Of a stretch of 64,000 nucleotides of DNA, positions 53,105 to 63,943 are shown one piece after another. Position 1 is the first letter of the stretch. Every line of letters begins with the position of its first letter. Made by a program: the position numbers and the translations under genes. Source of the DNA: Larimichthys crocea (Eukaryota > Chordata > Actinopteri > Sciaenidae); the NCBI RefSeq assembly GCF_000972845.2, contig NC_040017.1:21214742-21278741 (forward strand), read 5' to 3'. The notes under the pieces were generated by a model, which was not told the DNA's origin, searched no databases, and was given only the letters and a program-made list of their open reading frames with translations.

Positions 53105-56100
53105 TTCGTGTAAGGTCTCCCAAACCCAGAAGCATCATTGTCCCCCGTGTAACAAGAAGAGCATGTTTTAATTCCGGCAAGAATCCCTCGCTGAATGCAA
53201 CATCATTAGTGTAAGAGGCCCTTGGAGTTGTGAATCACACAACGCATGAATGCTAAAAGAACACAGACAATAGGATATCTGGCTAATTTCAGAGTGCAGA
53301 CATACGCGTGCCTCCACCCGCCAGCACTGCAAGACACACGGCACACACAAGCGCACACACACACACACACACACACTGAGTGCATGCACGCAAACTGACA
53401 TCCTAACATAATAAGCACACATGCACGCACACATTTCTCCTGTAACTGCGATGAATAGAAGAAAAGATGATTCGCTGAAGCTCCGCCGGCAGCAGAACCT
53501 ATCATATCATATCACACACATCCGAGCATGCAAGGCATCTGTACCGTTATCCTTACATCACCCCTCTAACAGCAGGGAAAATGGCCACAGAAAAGACCAC
53601 GCCATGATTAACAAACACTCTGCGGTCACACGTCAAATCAACATTAACATATTAAGGGAAAAAAAATAATTCTCAGGCTCCTGAGAGACGTTTTTATTTA
53701 TTTTTATTTATTTATTTGTAAGTCAACTGACTTTTTAAGATTTACTTGAGAGTGCATGTGAGACTTGAAAAGCTTTTATTCTGGACATCCTAATGGCCAA
53801 CCAACGTCAAATATGACACACATATTCCCCTTCACGCGAACTATTTACAGAATTTAATTCCCAATCGCTCTCTTACCTATTTCCTGTCTCCTCTCTACCA
53901 AAATAAAGACACCAAAATTGTTTTAAAAGGCAAAAATGTCATAGAAATATAATGGTTTTATTTTAATGCCTATAAAAGGCTGTAATTACAATAACACATT
54001 TTAATTTATGTATACTGAAAACACGAGTTAAGACTTATTATAGGGAGCTGTAATTACTTTTGTTGGGACAGGTTTCAAAATGATTTGAAATGACATGAAG
54101 TGGTGTTTTAATTTAGCAAATAAAGACTTACTGTAGGTATCACCTTTTTAAAAAATATTTCATATTTCTCATTTTGGAAGGCAGCTTAACGAGTTTTTGT
54201 ATCTACTTTATTTATTTATTTTATTCTACTGCGGAAACAATTCTAAACCAAATCTGTTAAATTTCTGTAGTTTTTTTTTTAGCTTTTTGTGCCAGGAGAT
54301 ACTTCTGTAACAAGACTACAAAATGTCAATGTGCAGAGCAGGTGTATGCTCAGTGACCTGGTTACAGACCTACAGCAACTTCATTACATCCGCAAGCAGT
54401 GCCACCCATGCAGCTCCTTCAACCTGCAGACATCCGCCCGTCATGAGTAAGAAACGCGCATCACTAAATATCCCATAGGATGCTCTGTTTCACCGGACGG
54501 TTTCAACACAACTCTAAAGTGGCACGAGGCTGAAATGTTAGCCACAGGCGCGGATAGAGAACGTCTGCGATCCTAATCACGGGTTAGCTGCATATCAGGA
54601 CTTTTTGGCTCACAGATTGTCTTGTTTCTAATGATTAGTGATGAGTCAAACGCTGCCAAAGCACGCACAATTATAAACATCTGCAATCAAGCCTAATGAG
54701 AGTTGTCATTGAGCTTGGTCGGTAACTTCTCTGCGTACAATGACGAGATCTAAACTGACAAGCTCGTAAATAAAGGAGAAATAAACAAAAGACAACAGAG
54801 CGAGTCGTGAAGCAGAAGTTATCCATCATCTAGCTGAAGCGTCCAGCCCGGTCCCTGCTGAGAGGCTCCTCTCTGCTGATGCAAAGGAATGCATATCAAA
54901 TAGCCTGGGAGACAGCCTGTTGTGTGAGGCACGCTTCTGCACAAATAATCAAACAGAATTTAGAAAATCAGGCTTTTGTAAATAACAGCATTATGCGACA
55001 CCAGGGCCTCTTTATATCAAAATCCCCTCACAAAGACCCGATTCAAAACTTCCCGAGACGTCTCACTGTTAAGACATGAGTGCAGGTGTCCCCGAGAATA
55101 AATTAACATATTTGCTGTTGCCCCTTCCAGCTTTTAACTCTCATAGTATTTTAACATGATGCGGGGAGAAGGAGGAGAAGGAGGTGGAGGGGAATCCTGA
55201 AGACCAAGAATTCAATTTACGAGACAGAGAGTCCAATGTTTCTCCTAACTGCATAATCAAATGCTTGGCTGCCATTCATCATAATGCACATGCACATCCC
55301 CTCACATCTTTTTATTAGACGTAGCACGTTTGTCAGGAGAAAATACTGCGCAGTGAGCGTGGCAGTGTTGATCTTACAACAAAATGTCACTCAGACTAAA
55401 ATGATGCCGTCTTTAACAAGTGATTTTTTTTTTTTAGATTTTGAGATACGCGTTTTCATTTTGTTTAATTTAAATCAGGAAAGTGTGTGCATGTTACCTG
55501 TGCTGCTCCATTGCCTGCCTGCTGTGCAGCTGAAGCCCACACTCGCCACAACACTGCTGGCCTTGAGATTGGCTCTCGTGCCTCATCCCTGCTGCAAACT
55601 GGCCCAGCCTGCTGAGGAGCTCCCTGTGCAGCAAGCCTTGGTGCAGCAGGCCGCCGTAGGCCCTCGGATCCAGCGGCACGCCCAGTGATGGGGCAACTGA
55701 AACGGACACCGGCAGCATCCCCTCTCCTGTGTGGTTAGTGGGCACAGAGTATATGGAGGCCAGATGTTTCTCGGCCATCCCGGGGAAACAATCGAGAGAG
55801 TTCCCCACCACTTGTCCTCCATCTTCGGGGCTTGTGTGCAGCTCTCGAGCGCTGGTGATCACGCTGCCTCTCAGGGGCGTCCCCGGGCCCTCGTCTTTGG
55901 GCTGGTCTGACATGCAGCTTCCCTCCCCAGTGCTGGAGGACCGACCCTCGCAGCCGTTGGCATCATCCACCTGCATGTTCTCTGATTTTATACTTCTGGC
56001 AAGATCCAGGGTCAAGGCCTGGGATAACTGTGCACCGTGGCGCTCAGACTGCTGGGAGCCCTCCATGTCGACCTCCGTGTCCGGCTGAGGGCTCGATTCA

Positions 56101-56672
56101 GGAGCCGCCTCGGGTTCTGGACCTGGAGAGCTCCTCTCCATGTGGTACAGCGCCAGGTGGTGTAGAGCGGTGGGAGTGGTGCGGTTGGGTCCATCCTGTA
56201 TGGAATGCTTCTTGGACATCAACATGTGCCTCCAGTGCCTGGCCCGGCTGTGGTCACTGTGGTCTCCGGAGCTGTGATTCCTCACCGCCACCTCCTCGCT
56301 CTCCTCTGCCTGGATGGTCTCCAGCACCTTCAGGCACTGCTCCTCCAGGTACTCGATCTCCAGGATCTCGGCGGCGTACAGCAGGTCATCGAGGTCCTCG
56401 GCCGTGGCCTGGAGCGAGGCGGTGTAGGCGTACTCCAGGATCTGCTGGAAGGTCTTGGGGGACAGGAAGTCCAGGGCGTAGCGCAGGCTGCTGCGGTGGA
56501 ACAAGATCTCGAACATTTTACTGGTGCAGGCCAGGACGGTGCGGTGCGCCGGGAACTCCTGGCCGTCCACGGTGATGATGACATCACACAAGGTGCCGGT
56601 CAGACGCATTTGATTGGCCCGCTGCAGAAGCGTGCTGGGGTGAGTGGGATTGTGGAGCTGGAGCACACCCAT
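40913..56672 (-). CDS. zbtb16: Zinc finger and BTB domain protein 16 (PLZF)
   Basis: Nuclear sequence-specific repressor in limb, stem-cell and lymphoid development. The BTB domain dimerises and recruits co-repressors. Exons in transcript order: 56672-55498, 52970-52873, 50473-50387, 43194-43024, 41939-41772, 41142-40913. Joined length is 642 aa (human 673, from memory). BTB ~14-122 ([36 protein letters not shown]). Linker ~123-370, poorly conserved but keeping [18 protein letters not shown]. Nine C2H2 fingers: C375/C378/H391/H395 is split across intron 1; the others include [64 protein letters not shown]. It ends [13 protein letters not shown], as in tetrapod PLZF. The start is the first in-frame ATG (context AACATGG), equal to human Met6. 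Introns 2 and 3 are repeat-poor. Probably one of two teleost co-orthologues; which one is uncertain. Confidence 0.97.
43195..50386. other. zbtb16 intron 3 (7.2 kb)
   Basis: Largest intron, between the exon encoding finger 3 and that encoding fingers 4-5. Contains a 13-16-bp C-run at ~44,551, a pyrimidine-rich C tract at 47,860-47,935, a hAT MITE at 48,985-49,235 and a (GT)n run at 50,324-50,349. The 45,800-47,200 part is unusually free of repeats and simple sequence. No exon-like segment or RNA gene seen. Confidence 0.55.
48985..49235. mobile_element. hAT-like MITE in zbtb16 intron 3
   Basis: TCTCAGATAATCGATTTAAG, TGAAAAATGTCCTCGCC, CATAGAGGCCAGAAGAAAAC, AAATGACTCAAAGTCGACAG and TCGATTAATCGACGCATTG then TTTCAGCTCC follow the order of the AGGGCTGCAAC-ended MITE; the right terminal repeat is degraded. 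Confidence 0.6.
50474..52872. other. zbtb16 intron 2 (2.4 kb)
   Basis: Contains CA-rich tracts at 51,149-51,216, a (CT)n run at 51,952-51,991, a GA run at 52,637-52,678 and a C-rich tract near 52,372-52,390. The remaining sequence is unique. No exon recognised. Confidence 0.5.
52971..55497. other. zbtb16 intron 1 of the coding part (2.5 kb)
   Basis: Includes a T-homopolymer of about 33 bases at 53,070-53,103 and a (CA)n run at 53,355-53,375. From about 54,290 to 55,290 the sequence is free of repeats and simple sequence. No coding exon seen. Confidence 0.5.
53070..53103. repeat. Poly(T) tract
   Basis: An uninterrupted run of about 33 T. It could be the A-tail of an old retroposon on the minus strand, but no SINE or LINE body adjoins it. 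Length is prone to sequencing error. Confidence 0.9.
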
Positions 56673-57121
56673 GTTTGTCAGACCCGTATCCACTCGGACC
56701 TTTGCTGAGCCCACGCATGAGGTGTGGCTGTCCTGCCTGCTTCACTCGCCTTCAGTTGGTTGTAGGTCTGTAGTTTGGGTGGAGGGAGGGAGGGGGAGGA
56801 GGGAAAGAGGATCATTAGTGCCTGTCTGCCTCACAGGGTGATGTAAAGACAGTTAATTACACTCTGTGGAAAATATCAAATAAAATATATTCTATGAAAT
56901 ACAAACACTCCTCTTGATCTCTTCAGGGGGGGGAGGAGGTTTTATTTCATGCACCAAACATGTTTATTTATTTTAATTAAGAACCAAAGACAGACAACAG
57001 GTCGATAAGCGCAAAGCAACAGTTTCCATTGCAGGTGATTAGTCTGAGGTCTCGTTGAGAGCGGTCACGTCGCTGTAATAACGTCTGCATACTGAGAGGT
57101 GACGGTTCAATTTATCAAGCT

Positions 57122-57123
<2 letters not shown>

Positions 57124-57171
<48 letters not shown>
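57124..57171. repeat. (CA)n microsatellite
   Basis: About 24 uninterrupted CA units in the presumed 5'UTR intron of zbtb16. Confidence 0.95.
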
Positions 57172-57174
<3 letters not shown>

Positions 57175-57391
57175 CAACAGGTAGGACTGTTATTAACAAA
57201 CGCCTCGGAGGGCTGATTAGTTAATTTAGGCTGCGCACGTGCGTGATTAGATGTATTAAAGACTATTAAAGCCTCTCAGCTAAAAACATTTAAATAAGTT
57301 AGAAAACTATCAAAGTGATGGAAGCACGAGAGCGAGATCCGCCTCGTGCACGGGACACATGTATGTTCACTACATTTAAAAACACACATGT

Positions 57392-57393
<2 letters not shown>

Positions 57394-57445
<52 letters not shown>
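57394..57445. repeat. (CA)n microsatellite, second array
   Basis: About 26 uninterrupted CA units, ~220 bp from the previous CA array, in the same presumed intron. A third short run of about 9 units lies near 57,542-57,559. Confidence 0.95.
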
Positions 57446-57447
<2 letters not shown>

Positions 57448-58002
57448 GATGATCAGTGTTGTCGGACCACTCAGCTGCACCTCGAGTGATGCTGACAGGC
57501 TGCATCCTCCAAACTACCCGCAACATCAGAGCGCATCAGGTGCACACACACACACACACGCACCTCAAAAATAAAAAAAATCCTCCGACCTTTTTTTATT
57601 ATTATCCAAAACACGTTGCGACAAATGTGCGCGCTTTATTTATTTACCGTGCGTGCACGCTGTTGAACGCAACGCGTGCCTGTCTGTCTCTGTCTGTCTG
57701 ACAATAAAAAAGAAAAGAGGACGATTTCTCCAAAATAGTCCCCGGTTGAAGTGAGACAGTCTGAGCTTTAATCAAGTTTGTGAAATCCCTCCTAAAAAAA
57801 AATCCAGCTGCGGACAAACTTGTGCCATGTGCGCCATAAAAAGAATATTCTAAGAGAAGCTGGCGTTATTTCTCATATCCATTCTTAAAATGAGTGTGAG
57901 GCTGAAAAGTAGTTCAGCAGACTGAAATGATCCGCACGCATAATAAACCTAAGAGTAAGAACAGTGATGGTAAAAGTGTCGGCTGTCACAGTTTGTTCTT
58001 AC

Positions 58003-58160
58003 CTTCTTGTCTCCTAACGCGCTCCGCTGATTATCCAGGCAACATCATGCTTACACATTTCACAGTACCCGCTCCAAACTCAGCCCTGCTCCAAGTAAGC
58101 AAATCATCACCCAGCCGCGACAGTCAAAGCAGCAGGGCAAAGACGAGACTTCCGAGCAAG
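58003..58160 (-). promoter_or_regulatory. Probable zbtb16 noncoding 5' exon and promoter
   Basis: A consensus donor (GAAG|GTAAGAAC) on the minus strand ends an exon at 58,003. A matching acceptor with a long pyrimidine tract (CCACCCAAACTACAG) lies at 56,768, 95 bp before the zbtb16 ATG, so the pair would define a ~1.2-kb 5'UTR intron. Upstream are TTAAAAAAG (58,188-58,180) and the E-box CACGTG (58,195-58,200). The start site is a guess from the TATA-like position. Confidence 0.45.
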
Positions 58161-58454
58161 ACCTTCAAAATAAAACCTCGCCTTTTTTAAGAACCACGTG
58201 TTGGACTCAGGTTATAAGATGCAGTCTGTGTTGTTTTAGAGAAAAGGAAATGATCTGATTTATTAATGATGAGGAGGAGATGCACATTTAATAAATTAAT
58301 ATTGCAATCAAAGTTAAGAATTTAGGGTATTTAAAGCATTTATATTGTTTGCAACTTGATTTAATTCAGCCTGTCTGACTTTAAAGTCATAACTGTGTTA
58401 ACTTTTAACTGTTACGTTGCTCAAATTGTTTCTTGTATTGTAAATATCAATATA

Positions 58455-58977
58455 AGAAGCAAAACTTAAGAAAGTAGCAAAAATCAGTTTAATAAATGCA
58501 GATTTTTAGCAATTGCAGTACAAGTCGTAAAAGTTGCATTATGTTTATTGCGTTAAAAGAGAGGAATTGCCTTAAATGTTGCGTTTCAATATGAGGTTAG
58601 ACTTTAAAGGAAATAGTTTATTAATAAAAGAAGCAAAACTTAAAACAGCAAAAATGCAGATTTTTAGCAGTTGCAGTATAAATAGTAAAAGATGCATTAT
58701 GTTTATCACGTTGAAAAAGAGAAAGTGCCCTGGTGGAAAGACCTTATCTTAAATATGTTGCATTTCAATGAGGTTAGACTTTAAAGGAAATAAAGTTCAT
58801 GAATAAAAGGAGCAAAACTTAAGATAATAGCAAAAAAATAATATAAATTGCAGTATAAATTGTAAAATTATGTTTATCATGTTGAAAAAGAGAAAGTGCC
58901 TTGGTGGAAAGACCTTATCTGAAATATGTTGCGTTTGGAGATAAAGTAAAAGTTGTATTTTAAAAGAAAAATAAAGT
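58455..58977. repeat. Three-copy ~177-bp tandem repeat
   Basis: Units start at GAAGCAAAACTTAAGAAAGT (58,457), GAAGCAAAACTTAAAACAGC (58,630) and GGAGCAAAACTTAAGATAAT (58,809). Each contains GCAGTATAAAT/ACAAGT, ATTATGTTTATC, GAGAAAGTGCC and GGTTAGACTTTAAAGGAAAT-like blocks in the same order. Copies 2 and 3 are more alike (both have GGTGGAAAGACCTTATCT) than either is to copy 1. AT-rich, non-coding. Confidence 0.8.
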
Positions 58978-59749
58978 TTGACTCATGATAATTCAGTTTT
59001 AATGATGAGATCTATACATTTCGTCTGTTCTTGCCGTCACAGAATCTCTCCTTCCAAAAAAAAAAGTGCAAGAGTCTTTGGTGTGCAAACAATGCTGAGT
59101 CGGGGGATGGGAGGCAGAGTGACATCTAAAAACTCAAACTTGTTACTGGAGGATAGTGAAACCTGCATTCCCTCCCACTGCACTCCACTGGACCGTAGAA
59201 AAGATTTGAGAAATAAAGAGGCTTGTGGCATCCCGGTCACTACAGGGCTTTAAGGCGCTCACCATGTGGTCAACTGAGGTCAAGCATCTGAGTCCACCCA
59301 GCGCTCCCCTCCCCCTCCAACATTGTTCAGTTATTGTTCTGTAACTGTTTTTCCTGACACGAAGCTTTTAAAATGCTCTTTCAAAGCATTTTTCACACAG
59401 CCGGGAATCAAATCCTTTTTCTTTCTTCTCCTCTCTTTAATGCTGACTTACAAGTAGGCCAGTGTAAATGTGTTGAGACTAAAAATGGAGGGACTGCAGG
59501 AATAAGCCTATAAAACACATGCGGGATGTGAGTTTTTAAACATTTACTCAGTTTAACTTGAGTGTACTCATTCTGTAGTATACAGCTATTTATACTAATC
59601 AGTTTGTAGAATGTTTTAAATATAAAAACATATGATGCTCTCATGAAATTAAACTACTATGAAATAGTTCAAATTAGCTCCACCTGGACCAGCTGCAGCG
59701 TTTAAATGTTCTTCATATGTCACTGCATCAGTAATAATTAGAACAGTAA
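58978..59749. other. Intergenic DNA, nothing recognised
   Basis: Unique sequence between the tandem repeat and a MITE. Open frames of up to 91 codons lack any domain or splice signal. Confidence 0.4.
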
Positions 59750-60095
59750 CACTGGAATGAGATACTTTGAGTACATGCAGTTGATGATACTAGTTGTACT
59801 ACATGGTACTTTTGGATGTTTTGCTTGCAGCAGGACTTTTTAGTTGTGACTGTATTCAGCGATGGAAGAAAAAGTAACAATACCACAGTGTAGACATTTT
59901 TACTTAAAAGTTAGTGTAAATATTTTGATGCTAATACTTTTAAAGTACTCATTGTGCAAAATAAGACGTGATTGATCATTGGATTATGACCACTGACATT
60001 CATATTTAACCATTTTATTGTTGCAGCTGGTAAAGGTGGAGCTGATTCTAACTGCTTCACTGCCAGGTAGCTTTATCTGTAATCACACCCAAGAA
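59750..60095. mobile_element. Diverged MITE of the CCACCACTG family
   Basis: GAGATACTTTGAGTACATGC, GTACTACATGGTACTTTTGG, GCGATGGAAGAAAAAGTAAC and ATACTTTTAAAGTACTCATT match the sequence style of the elements at 4,698 and 11,590. The ends are not clear, and this may be two adjoining copies. Confidence 0.4.
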
Positions 60096-60589
60096 AAAAT
60101 GGCTTGAGTCTACTATTCAACAACAATTAACAAATTCTGATTTGCAGTGTCCAGTCTTTTTTTGAGGAAAGGTGTTGGTACCTGTTGAATAATGATATAA
60201 TTGGCCAATTTACCTGTTCAAGAAATTCTATTAAAATTATTTATATTTATTAAAATAAACCTAATCAAACAGAAAACTACCTTTTTATGAGTTTGTCTGA
60301 ATTTAGGCTGTCACAGTCATGATACGATCAGGTAGCATCACAACAGGGTCGTCATCCAATCACGATAACGCCGTTCCCAGTCTGTGGCTCGTATACTTAT
60401 TGTATATTTAATAATTTAACTGAAAACATAAAATGAACACAATCATTTCTCAAATCTTTAACTCTTAAGTCGAGCCTCAAGTCATTTATTTTCTGTTGCA
60501 AGTCATCAAAACGGTGGCTGGAGTTGACTCGAGTCCAATGATTTAAATCTGGTAAAAAAGTAAAATGTCGTATGAAGAAGTAGAAAAAT

Positions 60590-60955
60590 GGAAATACTCA
60601 GTGACAATAACCAAGACAAACAGACTCAGGAACAGTTTCTTTCCCAAAGCCATCACCATCCTGAATGCACACATGCACTAACATAAAATCTCATGTGCAA
60701 TAATTGTGTAATTGCTTTTACCATTTGCTATGCAAATACAAGCAAGATGCAGCATTCACTTTTTATGAATGCCCCCTGATTTCTTTGTATAGCATCTATA
60801 TTTTATTTTTGCATTTGTATTTATATTGTGGTTTTATCTTTGTCTATACTATTACCTATATTAGAAGCAGCACCTCGATGAAGCCCCCTGTAATTTCGTT
60901 GCGCTTACAGTATGTCTGTTGTACGATGACGATAAAAAGCTTTCTATTCTACAAA
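60590..60955 (+). mobile_element. Non-LTR retrotransposon 3' end
   Basis: From 60,604 one frame reads TITKTNRLRNSFFPKAITIL then NAHMH-stop, the typical C terminus of a fish LINE reverse-transcriptase polyprotein. It is followed by a 3'UTR ending TAATTTCGTTGCGCTTACAG then a GATGACGATAAAAAGCTTTC tail. Only the last ~360 bp of the element remains, so it is inactive. Confidence 0.65.
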
Positions 60956-60959
60956 TACC

Positions 60960-62189
60960 TTCAAATTGTATTTTAAGTTGTGAAGTAATGGTTGTGTTGT
61001 TTGAGTGACTTCTTCCTGAAGTCATCCCGGTTAAACACATCCAAGATGATCTCTGTATAAAAAGTAACACAGCTGCTACTTTTTGCAACAATCCCTCACA
61101 TTTGTTTGTGCCCTTTACTTTGAAGGCCTCGTCGCCTAACATCCTGTATCATCCTGCCTGCCTGCTGCCACCTTCACCGGCTGCAAATCATCAGCTGGGA
61201 GACGTCACGGCTCTGAATGATCGCCCTCCGCTCCTCGGCTCTCCATCACGGGCTGCAATCAGAGACATCTACAGGGCATCTGAACTACTGACAGCCCACC
61301 AGGTCATGACCAGTTTGTTGTCCTGAAATAAGAAGCACAAACTGGTTAATGTGACGCCGATAGAGATCTAAACAGGTCACCCACAGAAGAAGAAGAATGA
61401 ATAATATTGGGTAAGACTGGGGGCCAGGCGGTGAGTGAAACCGGATCCCGGGTCAGTGCCGGCCGGCTGTGGTTGTTGACACAGCACCGGTGTGTTGCGG
61501 GCTCATGTCACGATGCCACAGCTGAAAATATCAAACCCACATTGATACACAGCCTGGAAGTCTCAACTTTACTCCTGCACATGCATGCATTATGTAACAC
61601 GTGTTTATTTGCTCCTCTGTCTGTTATGTCCAGCTCCAACACAACCTGTTTGCACTGTAACCTTTCTGTAAATAGTCCTCTGTGTGTGTGTGTGTGTGTG
61701 TCCATGACATGGCGAAAACAAAAGGAGGGAATACAAACACAGACGTTTACTGACATCCTGTGTCTGAGAGGTGTCACTACAAGCTGTGCATTTCTTCTGT
61801 TTTTGTTTTTGTTTTTTTAGTTAAAAATAATTGAAACTAATGACAAAAATGGGCCAGGACAAAATTAGATTTGGAAACCATTTCTTTTTTATTTTGTAAA
61901 TGGGTTAAGCACTCAGACTGTACACAACAGATATTTTCTGAGTTTGACCCAATAAAACCAAAAAAAAAAAAAAAAAAAAGAGCATCCAGAGGAGGGAGCA
62001 AGGTGGTCTGCCAACCAGGCTGAGTAAAGCTGGTCTTCTTCTTCCTCTTCCTCCTCTCACATACTTCACTTCTCTCTGGGCGTTACATCTATTATCTATT
62101 TTATTATAAAAGTTTGATCTCCTGTTTCAGGTGGGACCACCCTGCTTCCTGCCAGTGGTATCCTCCACTTGTCAAGCAGTCGCTCTTGG
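60960..62189. other. Intergenic DNA
   Basis: Slightly GC-richer block at 61,130-61,500, a (TG)n run at 61,680-61,700 and a poly(A) tract at 61,961-61,978. No exon, RNA gene or mobile element recognised. Confidence 0.4.
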
Positions 62190-63943
62190 TGAGTGATTAT
62201 TTATTTTTTTTGTACAAAAAGACACAAACTGAAAAAAACAAAAGAGAGACCACATTACAGAACACTCGAATAACAACTGGGAGAGAGAGAGAAACGATAA
62301 TAAAAAATAAAAAATAAACAATGTGTAGTAATGCCAGAACAAGCCCCAAAGGTAACACTCATGAAATCAATCCCCCCGCTCCCCACCCCCCCAAACAAAC
62401 ACGGGCACGTCTGCCTTGTAGTTACACGTTATGAAGTACTGACAGATTTCATGCCAAGGCTCAAAAACACACCTTCCTTCACTGGCAATATATAGTGCTG
62501 TGACCAGAGACTGACAGTTTTTATACACTACACGTGTTTATAATGACCACATTAGTCCATTTATCATACTTTTTCTTCTAATAATACAATATATTAAAAA
62601 TCAAAAAAGAATAGGCTAAAATCTCTCACGACAAAGCTATGCAGATTATCATAGAAACCGATGACAAGACAATCTATCGACACACAGGCACAGTGCACAA
62701 GCTTGCAGGCAGGAAATGGAAAAGAAATCTTTTGTAGTTTTTAAATAGTACAAAATGTTTTTTCTTTTTTCTTTTTTTTTGCTTTATTTTTATTTATTTT
62801 TTTGCTTCAAAAAGCACAACTCAAACTACGAATCCAGACCTTTGATCTGCTTTAATGTGAGGAAGAAACAATAGCTATTGTAGTTGTCGCACCTCATCCA
62901 CCCCCCTCCCTCAAATACGTGGCGTATATATTTAGAGCAAGATCAGAAGACATTCACTTGATTCGCGGTTCTTCATCCCTTTCTGCTGGCATTTTTTTTT
63001 GTGTTCAGTGAGTTGCCTTTTCTTTTTTCTTTTTTTTTTCTCCCCTCAAATCAAATTCAGTTTATTAATGAACATTTTGAACTAACGCTGTGGTAAGGCA
63101 GTGACAGACTGATCATAAAATGAGCCAAATTGGATCTGATCGTGCACACTGACGACTGTCGTGTGACTCTCTTTCCCCCTGCAGCTGGCTGTGGGTTAAT
63201 CCTGCATGTTTGTTTATTTATTTATTTATTTTTAACAACCATAACAAATATGGTTATGATCCAAACATTGAACTCGGGCCTGTGTTTGATCGGTGCCAGC
63301 GTATCTGTGAGAGATGACGCCTCCCTGTAACGGACATGAAGTGAGAACATGAACCTTGTAAACAAAAACTTTACAACCACTTGCAGGTCAGACATGCAGA
63401 ACAAGCTATTTAATGAGACCAAACAAAAATAAAATAAAAAAGAAAAGTTTTATATTTGAACAGTTGAACATGAAAATAAGAAAAATAATTTCTATATATT
63501 GTCAGGTTTTTTTTTTCTTTTTTCTTTTTTTACATTTCTCATAATTCAATACTTGTGCGCGATTGCAATTCAAACTATAAGCACAATAGAAAGTATAGAG
63601 TCTAATTTCATATATTTACCAAGCGATCAATATATAATAAGAGGTTGTTCTTAATAGTCCTGACTGGTTAAATAAAATAACAATAAAAAAATAAAATAAA
63701 TCTCTTATGACCTAAAGATAAACTCCTCGGGTGTAGTAAACATTTCATGAATGGAACCAGAAATGAAGCACAGTCAAAGTGCGCTCTAACCAATCGACTC
63801 GCGTGTGTTGTATGTTTTTTTTTGTTTTTTTAAATATGTAGTTAAGGGCACTGGAAATCAAAACTCCTGCAGTGTTTCTCGCTTAATGCTGCTGCAAAAA
63901 ATGTTTTCAAATCGAGCTGCTGGGGTGTTCGCCCCCCGGCCCA
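62190..63943 (-). other. Probable ncam1 3'UTR
   Basis: Downstream (leftward) of the stop codon at 63,946-63,944 the sequence has the look of a long 3'UTR: many A/T homopolymers on the minus strand, no exons, and several AATAAA signals (plus-strand TTTATT) at about 63,061, 63,212-63,230 and 62,197-62,205. Its length is inferred. Confidence 0.35.

Noticed and set aside
56673..56714. N-terminal extension of zbtb16 starting MGSAKVRVD
   Set aside because: The codon at 56,714 is GTG, not ATG. The first in-frame ATG is at 56,672. An ATG at 56,718 is in a different frame.
58455..58977. CRISPR-like array
   Set aside because: Units are ~177 bp, diverged throughout and without a short-repeat/spacer pattern; this is a eukaryotic tandem repeat.
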